A DNA stretch of 64,000 nucleotides from the NCBI RefSeq assembly GCF_003606365.2, contig NZ_CP031933.2, forward strand, positions 1,240,001 to 1,304,000, given 5' to 3'. The translations under genes were made by a program, and so were the position numbers. Shown piece after piece: positions 33,995 through 43,100 of this stretch; positions within the stretch are counted from its first letter, which is position 1; each line of letters opens with the position of its first letter. The DNA comes from Companilactobacillus zhachilii. GTDB taxonomy: Bacteria > Bacillota > Bacilli > Lactobacillales > Lactobacillaceae. Under the pieces are notes generated by a model. The model was not told the DNA's origin, did not search any database, and saw only the letters and a list, made by a program, of their open reading frames with translations.

Positions 33995-34147
33995 ATGCAT
34001 GCATGGATGATTTTTATTAGACAGTTACCAATTGATTTATATTTTCCCAGATATTTGATGGTAGTAGTTACCATAGCTCTAATTCTAAGTTTGTTTATTT
34101 TCAGTTTTGTTAAATTGAAGGCAGTTAAAAGCCACCGAGCTAAATAA
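33995..34147 (+). CDS. small single-span membrane protein
   Basis: 50 residues from ATG 33995, supported by AGAGGTGAT upstream. Hydrophobic span about 18-39, then a basic tail (Lys-Leu-Lys-Ala-Val-Lys-Ser-His-Arg-Ala-Lys). No family; the clear RBS and membrane layout favour a real gene. Confidence 0.5.
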   Translation: MHAWMIFIRQLPIDLYFPRYLMVVVTIALILSLFIFSFVKLKAVKSHRAK

Positions 34148-34178
34148 TAAGGTTCTTTCTTAAACTTGGTTATTTGCC

Positions 34179-34348
34179 GTCTCAGAGTGCAAGAAATGTT
34201 GGCGCTGTGGGGACCGACCTGAGCCAAGGTCTCAGGTCTCGATTTTGAACTTCGCAAAGTGCGCGAATTTCAAAACTCGTCCCGTGGTGTAAGGGATAAA
34301 TCCCTAACGCCACCTTCACTGCTGCCAACATTTCTTGCACCCTGAGAC
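34179..34348 (+). repeat. four-helix covarying repeat, copy 5
   Basis: Outer stem GTCTCAG...CTGAGAC continuing through GTGCAAGAAATGTTGGC; arm 1 GACCTGAG/CTCAGGTC; arm 3 AGGGATAAATCCCT. Confidence 0.9.
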
Positions 34349-34430
34349 TAATATATTTGTTATTTTTAATATGATGTAACTAACTCACTCAACAAACAGG
34401 TGCTATCTTATTTAAGATTGAACATAGTCA

Positions 34431-34485
34431 AAAGGCTAGATATTTTCTGGATTTATACCAAGAAAAATATCTAGTCTTTTTTTTA
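34431..34485. terminator. ATATCTAG hairpin (family C, copy 3), no adjacent gene
   Basis: AAAGGCTAGATATTTT with AAAATATCTAGTCTTT plus T-run. It sits between two four-helix repeats with no gene end nearby, so it looks like a repeat rather than a working terminator here. Confidence 0.7.
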
Positions 34486-34570
34486 TTCGATTCTATAACC
34501 AAACTTGAGAAAGAATCCTAAATAATAAGCCGGTGACTTTTTTATGCTAACTAAAGGACATGGTAGTAGT

Positions 34571-34747
34571 CCGCCTGCAGGAACCAAAAAATTATGTCGC
34601 TATGGGGACCGCTTGGAGCCATAGAGCGGTCTCCAAGCTCGATTTTGAACTTCGCAAAGTACGCGAAGTTCAAAATTCGTCCCGTGGTGTAAGGGATAAA
34701 TCCCTAACGCCACCTTCACAGCAACCTAATTTTTTGGTTCCTTCCGG
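34571..34747 (+). repeat. four-helix covarying repeat, copy 6
   Basis: Outer stem GGAACCAAAAAATTA with TAATTTTTTGGTTCC; arm 1 GCTTGGAG/CTCCAAGC; arm 2 TTTTGAACTTCGC/GCGAAGTTCAAAA; arm 3 AGGGATAAATCCCT. Flanks CCGCCTGCA and TCCGGCTAGTTTATT. With copy 5 and the family C hairpin it fills an otherwise gene-free stretch (34148-34878). Confidence 0.9.
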
Positions 34748-34878
34748 CTAGTTTATTCGTTGTTTTGAATAAATTGGAGTATCACATTGTAGGCTTGATT
34801 ATTTTTTCGTCAATAAAAACTAGAGTGCCAAGACTTAAAGTACATTTTGAAACTTTCAACCTTAAGGTACTAATTTAT

Positions 34879-35577
34879 TTAAGCTGTTTGATTGTAGTGA
34901 TCATCAGGTAGTTGCATTAGTCGAGGTTTTCCAAAATAGTAACCTTGTTTAAAATTGATGCCCATTTTATCACTGAGTTGATTATCAGATTGATTTTCGA
35001 TTCCTTCCAAAACCATTCTTATATGATATTCAGTACTCATTGCACGCCAGAAATGTACTTTATTCTGCATTTCTGGTTCGATTAGTCTTTTATGAAAGTT
35101 TTGTAAAGCAAATTTTAATTCAGATGCGAAAGGTAATAATTGTTGAATATCGCTAAATTGATTAATTCCTGAACCGACATCATCCAATGAAATTGGAATA
35201 TTGTTGTCCCAGAAAATTTTTAAATGTGACATGATTTCTTCGTGAGAATAGTTTTCGGAATCAACATCTTCTGTGAGTTCCACCACAAGTTTAGTGGGGT
35301 AGAGTTGTTTTTGACTTTGGACAATTGCATCAGAAATTGAGGTGGTCATTAATTGATCACGGTTAATGTTGATTGATAATCGTAGTGCTTTTGTTGATAA
35401 GGCCTTTGTTGTTCGGACTAGTAAGTCAGCAATCACATTGGAGTCAATGGCAGCAAATGATTCTGGAATACGCCAACCATTTTCTGTGAGCTGTTTAAGC
35501 AAGAGTTCGTATCCGATAATAGACTTCGTCTGGGCACCAATTTGTGGCTGTACAAAAAAACGATAAATTTTTTTCAA
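34879..35577 (-). CDS. stand-alone EAL-domain protein (c-di-GMP phosphodiesterase-like)
   Basis: 232 residues, start TTG 35577 behind AGGAGG. The single EAL domain keeps nearly all catalytic positions: Glu24 in Tyr-Glu-Leu-Leu, Asn72, Glu100 in Val-Glu-Leu-Thr-Glu, Asp132-Asp133, Lys155, Glu191 in Glu-Gly-Ile-Glu and Gln211 in Gln-Gly-Tyr-Tyr-Phe-Gly. The signature itself is Glu-Leu-Leu, a common variant. It may hydrolyse cyclic di-GMP in the cytoplasm. No GGDEF protein is in the window, so it could also be a protein-interaction regulator. Confidence 0.85.
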   Translation of the reverse strand: MKKIYRFFVQPQIGAQTKSIIGYELLLKQLTENGWRIPESFAAIDSNVIADLLVRTTKALSTKALRLSININRDQLMTTSISDAIVQSQKQLYPTKLVVELTEDVDSENYSHEEIMSHLKIFWDNNIPISLDDVGSGINQFSDIQQLLPFASELKFALQNFHKRLIEPEMQNKVHFWRAMSTEYHIRMVLEGIENQSDNQLSDKMGINFKQGYYFGKPRLMQLPDDHYNQTA

Positions 35578-35666
35578 TTAAATAACCTCCTAAATGGGCT
35601 ATACAAATCTCCAAAGAATACTATACTAAAGATAAAATACATAATAAAGGAAAAAAGAAGGGAATC

Positions 35667-37025
35667 ATGAAAGTTGTCGTAATCGGATGTACTCAAGCTG
35701 GAATTGCGGCGATTAGACAGATTTTAAAGGATTATCCTCAATCCCAAGTGACCGTCTATGAACGGCAAAACAGTATTTCATATTTATCCTGTGCAACCTA
35801 TTTACACATCGAAGGGACTGTCAAGACACTTTCAGATGCAATGTACGCTGAACCAGAAGACTTTGTTCGACAAGGGGTCAATCTGAAATTAAAACATGAC
35901 GTAATTCAAATTGACCACCAAAAACATTCTTTAGTTATCCAAGATTTGATAACCAGAGAAATGGAAACAGCAACGTACGATAAATTGATTGTAACAACTG
36001 GTTCTTTAACAGCGATTCCAACTATTAGTGGAGTTGAGAGCCCAAAAGTTTTGTTATGTAAAACATACGACCAAGCACGTGATTTGTGCGCAAATACTAT
36101 CGATGAACATAGGATTGCGGTAATTGGTGGCGGATATGTCGGAGTCGAACTGGCTGAGAGTTATATCAAGTCAGGTCATGAGGTCTGGTTGATTCATAAT
36201 CAGCCCAATTTATTAGAAAAATATGTCGAACCAATTATAGCAAAAACTGTTGAGGCTACATTAATTAAAAAAGGTGTTCATTTAATTACAGGTGCACATG
36301 CTAATGAATTTGTGGACACGAAAGACGATGGATTATTAATAAAGACTAGTCAGGGAGATAGTTATCAAGTTGATATGGCCGTCGTCAGTGCTGGTATTAT
36401 TCCGCAAACAGATTTATTACGCGGACAAGTAAAGATGCAAGCAAATGGAGCAATTATTGTTGATCCGTATATGCACACGTCTGATCCAGATATTTTAGCC
36501 GCTGGAGATGATGCGGTAGTTCACTTTAATCCAACCGATTCTTGTCGCTATTCGCCATTAGCTTCACATGCTGTCAGACAAGGGATGCTGGCAGGAATCA
36601 ATGTTTTTGAACGGAAAGTTCGCTCAATTGGAACTCAAGCAACTACTGGTATACAAATATTTGATCAAACAGTTGCCACCACTGGCTTAACGTTAAAAGA
36701 TGCTAAAACAACAACTTATAATGCTAGAAGTGTGGTTTATGAAGGACCATATCGTCCTGAATTTATGCCAGATGCATTTAAAGTGACAGTTGTTTTGATT
36801 TATGACCACAATAGTCGCAAGATTTTGGGAGCTCAGTTGATCAGTCAGCATGATGTTGCTCAATCCGCCAATATCGTCTCCAGTTTAATTCAAAATGGTG
36901 GCACAATCGATCAATTAGCTTTATTAGATATGTTATTTTCACCAAACTTTAATAATCCGTTTGATTATTTAAATTTGGCTGCACAAAAAGCAGTTGCTCA
37001 AGAAAAAGGTTTTTTAAATTCTTAA
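35667..37025 (+). CDS. FAD-dependent NADH oxidase / CoA-disulfide reductase family
   Basis: 452 residues. N-terminal FAD fold (Val-Val-Ile-Gly-Cys-Thr-Gln-Ala-Gly), redox Cys42 in Tyr-Leu-Ser-Cys-Ala-Thr, NAD fold Val-Ile-Gly-Gly-Gly-Tyr-Val-Gly-Val-Glu-Leu (about 153-163), FAD-ribityl Ala-Ala-Gly-Asp-Asp and the dimerisation domain. The single active-site Cys is the mark of water-forming NADH oxidases, which remove oxygen and recycle NAD+ in lactobacilli. The first Gly-x-Gly motif is altered to Gly-Cys-Thr-Gln-Ala-Gly. RBS AAAAGAAGGG. Confidence 0.85.
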   Translation: MKVVVIGCTQAGIAAIRQILKDYPQSQVTVYERQNSISYLSCATYLHIEGTVKTLSDAMYAEPEDFVRQGVNLKLKHDVIQIDHQKHSLVIQDLITREMETATYDKLIVTTGSLTAIPTISGVESPKVLLCKTYDQARDLCANTIDEHRIAVIGGGYVGVELAESYIKSGHEVWLIHNQPNLLEKYVEPIIAKTVEATLIKKGVHLITGAHANEFVDTKDDGLLIKTSQGDSYQVDMAVVSAGIIPQTDLLRGQVKMQANGAIIVDPYMHTSDPDILAAGDDAVVHFNPTDSCRYSPLASHAVRQGMLAGINVFERKVRSIGTQATTGIQIFDQTVATTGLTLKDAKTTTYNARSVVYEGPYRPEFMPDAFKVTVVLIYDHNSRKILGAQLISQHDVAQSANIVSSLIQNGGTIDQLALLDMLFSPNFNNPFDYLNLAAQKAVAQEKGFLNS

Positions 37026-37122
37026 TTTGATATTTAATGGATTCTTTTGTAAGAGGGACACAAAAATCACTAAATAGCAAGAAAGGGCTTTTATAAAAAT
37101 AATAGTGGGGAAGGTTCTAAAA

Positions 37123-40100
37123 ATGAGGCAAAAAGTATCTAGTTATGAAGAAAAGAAACGATTCATTTTATATAAGGGACATACAGGCTGGAAAATTAAG
37201 ACAAGAATTTTTGGCAGCTTGTTAATTACTTTCTCAGCGTTTGCTTTTGCGGAAAATACTGGGATTATTAGCGTTCACGCGGCTGATGCAACACCACAAC
37301 AGGAAGAAAATGTTGCTGCATCTACAAAGGACAACTCGTCAGCTAAGTCATCTCAATTAGAGTCAAATACTGGAAATGATAATGAGAATGTTATTGGTGA
37401 AAAGAATCAAGACTCAACAACAGACACTAGTACAAATATTGCTGCAAAGGATAATATCGATTCAGAGCAAGAGGCTAAACCACAAATAGAATCAACAACA
37501 AAATCTGAGGACGAAATGGAGTCACAACAAGCAGAAGCACTATCATCTCAGCCTGAATCTATGGAATCTGATGTTGTTCAAAAAGATAAAAAAGTTATGA
37601 CACCTGAAACAACGCAGATTACACCTCAATCAGCAGATGTTAATGATACGTCAACTAATAAATATCCAGTGCTATCACCAGGTAAAGATGTTGATGTCGG
37701 TGCTGATACCACACAAGTCCACTTATCAGCGGATCAAATAGCCGGTCATTTTACGGCTACAGTCGAAAATAGAGATGGTAGTGATAAAGATAATGACCCA
37801 GCAGATAATATTAAAACAGTACCTATTGGAGCGGATGGAACGGTTGCATTAACAAGTAATGATCCACATCAGTATTATACTTCTGCTGGTAATTCAACTT
37901 CAGTTACTGGGCATCAAGTTGCTCATGTATCATTTGAACATGAAATTGACTTTAGTCATGACTTTTCAATGTCAGGTGCTTTAGGTATTGGAAGTAAAAC
38001 ATCTGGCGGTGCCGATAGTGTCGGCTTTATTTTTGCACCGGGTGATCCATCTAAGGCTACCCAAGGTGGATCTGGTGGTATGTTAGGACTTCAGGGCTTG
38101 GATAATGCTTTTGGATTCGTCTTTGATGAATATGACAACATGAATTCCTATAATGATCCAGGAACATCAACAGGTGGCTGGTTTGGTAGTACGACCTTTT
38201 CACCATATGTTGGTTGGCGTACAACTGATGCGGATGGAAAATTACAAAAGGTAAGTAGTGATGCTGAATGGAAGAAAACAAGTGACCTTACTTTAAACCG
38301 TAGTCAAGGTAATACCTTAAACGATTTCACGATGGACTATAGTTCTAATACAAAGACATTAACTGTCCAACTTGGCGGGCAGACATTCACCAGATCAATT
38401 ACAGATGTAAGTTCTGGATATTCGATTTCTGTTGCCGCTTCAACCGGAGGTTCTTGGAATGATTATTCAGCTAAGATCGATAAGTTTAGTTATACGCCAA
38501 AGACGATTCCTTTAGGGGTTAAGTTAGTGGACGCTTCAGATACAGATGCATTATTGAATAATGTAAAAGTTAAGGCAATTGCTAATATTGGTGATACGGT
38601 TTCCATTTTTTCAACTCAAGAAGCAGCTGATCGTGCTGTTAAAGAAGATAAACTTGATCCTAACCTTGTCGCTGTTATACCACCTGATTCAGCTGGAAAT
38701 ATTTATGTTATTGATGGTGATAAAAATGTACCAGGTGAAACAGGAACAGTACATCATATTGGTGGTGATACGACTGTCGGAGATGGAACATATTATAGCT
38801 ATACGGTTAAAGATGGTGATGGTCAAAATATGACCGTGCCAGTAAGATTAGCCTATAAGGCGGTAGTCACTCCAGTTGATTCAAAAACAAAACAACCAAT
38901 TGCCGGATTGGATCCAGTAACAGTAGTCGCCGTTGCTGGTAAACCATCATTAGTTCAGATTCCAGGATACACAACGACTAAAGTTACTTTAGCCGCTCCA
39001 GTTGAGGGCGAAAAAGTTGCTCATGATAATTTGATAATTAATCAAGGAGCTACTGGTACAGAAACAGCAACAACGACAGATCAGTCAAACCCAATTGGAC
39101 ACTACTATACAGGTGAGAGTAAAACTGTTGATGGACATGAGGTAGTGACAAAAGCTACTGTTGGTACTGGACAATCTGTTTCAGATGATTTGAATAATGG
39201 GAAATTGAATGATAAAGATGGTAATCCTGTTGTTAGTGGTCAAAAAGCTGATGACGGTACAGGTCTAAAGACTATTACCAATAATGATTATTATTGGTCA
39301 AGTGTAGGCAATGCTACTGCAACCGACTCAACCGATGAAACTAAACCTAAAGATAGTGGCAGTATTCTGGTCCCAACGACTTCAACCTTGGATTATTGGA
39401 AAGGCGTTGCGGCAGCTAATCAGACTAAAGCTGATACATATAAACAACAGTCACAAGCTATGCATGACAAGTTTGTTGGTATAACAGGATTAACTCAAAA
39501 ACAAAAAGACGATGCGGATGCATTGTTGCAGTCTGTTGTTGATATTTATGCCAACGTATCACAAAAAAACGGTGATGCTAAAGCGGCATTTGAAGGTGCG
39601 GAGACAGCCACCGATGCCGCTGACATATATAATGGTGGACAAAATGGTTATGCATCGTTGCGAGAAGTTCAGAACCTACTAGTTAGTTTTAAAGCAGATT
39701 TAGGAGCACTAACTACTAAAAATGATGATGTAAAGAGTAGTTTAGCAACCTTTAAATCGTCTACTCAAACATATGGAGATGCTGTCAAATTCCCTGATGT
39801 AAATTTTGGTAGCGGTTACGGAGCAATCACCGATGATCAACTAAAAGAATTTAGTGATCCAAAAAATTATTATTATTATGATGTTGATAATGATCCTGAT
39901 GGGAAAGTTCAAATTTTGAAACCGAAAAATCAGGGCCACTACATGTTAAAGTTAACCGATGCAGGTAGAGAGTATCTAAAGAGCCTAGCTCCAGATAATC
40001 CTCAAGCAGGATTGTATGTTTCATCAATGTTAACGATTAATCCAAAGGAAATTAAGAATGTAACTGTTGGAGATTCAAGTGTGACCTATGGTGGGGATGC

Positions 40101-43100
40101 CAACGGAAATATGCCCGCCTTTAGTGGAAACTTAGGTAGTGCAGCTGAAGATTACAGCAGTGATCAAACTAATAAAGATGATTTTGAGGTGACTGATTCA
40201 AGTGGTGCCGTTGTTGGTGTCAGTCAATTATTGGCTGGAAAAACATATACTATAAGTTATACAAAGGCATTACAAGATAAACTAAATTCTGATAAGAATT
40301 ATAAATTTGATAATTTTGGTACGGGAACTTTAACTGTCAACAAGAGACAAATAACAGTTAAAGCACAGAATCACAGTAAGACATATGGTGATTCATCTGA
40401 CCCTGCTTTTGATTTAACTAGTGATTCAGCAAGGGTGCTTGTTAATGGAGATAAGATTTCAAGCTTAAATATGAAATTTAGCAGAACACCAGGAGAAAAT
40501 GCGGGAACCTATACAATTAGTGGAAGTAGCGATAGTAGTAACTATAGTGTGATTGTCAATGATGGTACATTTACGATTGCACAAAAGCCAGTAAGTATTA
40601 GTATAAGTAGTCCAACAGTTCACTATGGTGATAGTATTCCAGCTCCAACATTTACCCTCGATAAGGGGAGCTCGTTAGTTGGTACTGATAATGATTCTGA
40701 TTTGAAAGTGACGCTTACTAATCCCGATGATGCCAAAAATGTTGGTACTTACGATATAACTGGAACAGCCGCCAAGGATGGAAATTACGATGTAAATATC
40801 AATAGGGGAACATTATCTATCATTCCTAAAGAAGCTAATCCAACAGTTGAAGGAAACAGTATAACTTATGGTGATACAACACTACCAGAAATAAAAGGTA
40901 GTTTAGATACTGCATCAGGTGACCATCAATTAGATCAGTCGGATTTTGAGGTAGTAGATGATTCGGGTAATTTAATGGATCTAAGTAAAGATAAATTACA
41001 AGTTGGTAAGAAATATTGGATTCAATATACAGATAAAGCTCAAGCTGATTTGGAAGCGGACAAGAATTATGATTTCAAATCGTTTGGCAGAGCTGCATTA
41101 ATAGTGAATGCCAAAGAAGCTAATCCAACAGTTGAAGAAAACAGTATAACTTATGGCGATGAAACACTACCAGAAATAAAAGGTAGTTTGGATACCGATT
41201 CAGATGACCATAAATTAGATCAGTCAGATTTTGAGGTAGTAGATGATTCGGGAAATTTAATGGACCTAAATAAGGACAATCTACAAGTCGGTAAGAAATA
41301 TTGGATTCAATATACGGATAAAGCAAAAGCTTCCTTGAAAGAAGATAAGAATTATGATTTCAAATCGTTTGGCAAAGCTGCATTAACAGTAAATGCCAAA
41401 GAGGCTAATCCAACAGTTGAGGGAAATAGTATAACTTATGGTGATAAAGTACTACCAGAAATAAAGGGTAGTTTGGATACCGTATCAGGTGACCATAATC
41501 TGGATCAGTCAGATTTCGAAATAGTAGACGATTCAGGAAAGCTAATGGATCTAAATAACGATAAGTTACAGGTTGGTAAGAAATATTGGATTCAATATAC
41601 AGATAAAGCTCAAGCTTCTTTGAAAGCAGATGATAATTATAATTTTGCTTCGTTTGGCAGAGCCGCATTAACAGTAAAAGCTGAAGGTGCTAATCCAACG
41701 GTAGAGACAAACAGTATAACTTATGGTGATACAACATTACCCGAAATAAAAGGAAACTTAGATGCCGCATCAGTTGATCATCAGTTAAGTCAAGCAGACT
41801 TTGAAGTGGTAGATGATTCGGGTAATTTAATGGATCTAAGTAAAGATAAATTGCAAGTTGGTAAGAAATATTGGATTCAATATACGGATAAAGCGAAAGC
41901 TACTTTGAAAGCAGATAAGAATTATGATTTCCAGTCGTTTGGCAAAGCTCAGTTAATAGTAAATGCAGAAGATGTCAATCCAACAGTTGATTCAAATTAT
42001 ATTACCTATGGTGACAAGTCACTTCCAGAAATTACTGGGAGTTTAGATGCCGCGGCGGTTGATCATCAGTTAAGTCAATCGGACTTTGAAGTGGTAGATG
42101 ATTCAGGTAATTTAATAGATTTAAGTAAAGATAAATTACAAGTTGGTAAGAAATATTGGATTCAATATACAGATAAAGCTCAATCTGCTTTGAAAGCTGA
42201 TAAAAATTATGATTTCAAATCGTTTGGTAAAGCTCAATTAACAGTAAAAGCAAAAAATGTTAATCCGTCAGTTCAGAGAAGTAGTATAACTTATGGAGAT
42301 AAAACACTTCCAAAAATTATTGGTGATTTAGATACTGAGTTCAGTGATCACAACCTAGAACAGTCAGACTTCGAAGTAGTGGATGATTCAGGTAATTTAA
42401 TAGATTTAAGTAAAGATAAATTACAAGTTGGTAAGAAATATTGGATTCAATATACAGATAAAGCTCAATCTGCTTTGAAAGCAGATAAGAATTATAACGT
42501 TCAATCGTTTGGTAAGGCTCAGTTAACAGTAATAGCAAAAGATGCCAATCCAACAGTAGATTCAAATTATATTACCTATGGTGACAAGTCACTTCCAGAA
42601 ATAAAAGGTAGTTTAGATACCGCAAAGGTTGATCATCAGTTAAGTCAGGCAGACTTTGAAATAGTAGACGATTCAGGAAAGTTAATGGATTTAAGTAAAG
42701 ATAAGTTACAGGTTGGTAAGAAATATTGGATTCAATATACAGGGAAAGCAAAAGATTCTTTGGAAGCAGATAAAAATTATGCTTTCCAGTCATTTGGTAG
42801 AGCTCAATTAACAGTAAATGCCAAAGAAGCTAATCCAACAGTTGAAAAAAATATAATAACTTACGGTGATACGACATTGCCAGAAATAAAGGGTAGTTTA
42901 GATACCGCAAAGGTTGATCATCAGTTAAGTCAATCTGATTTTGAAATAGTAGATGGTTCAGGAAAGTTAATGGACCTAAGTAAAGATAAATTACAAGTTG
43001 GTAAGAAATATTGGATTCAATATACAGATACAGCCCAAGCAAACTTGAAAGCAGATAAGAATTACGACTTTCAATCGTTTGGCAGAGCTCAGTTAACAGT

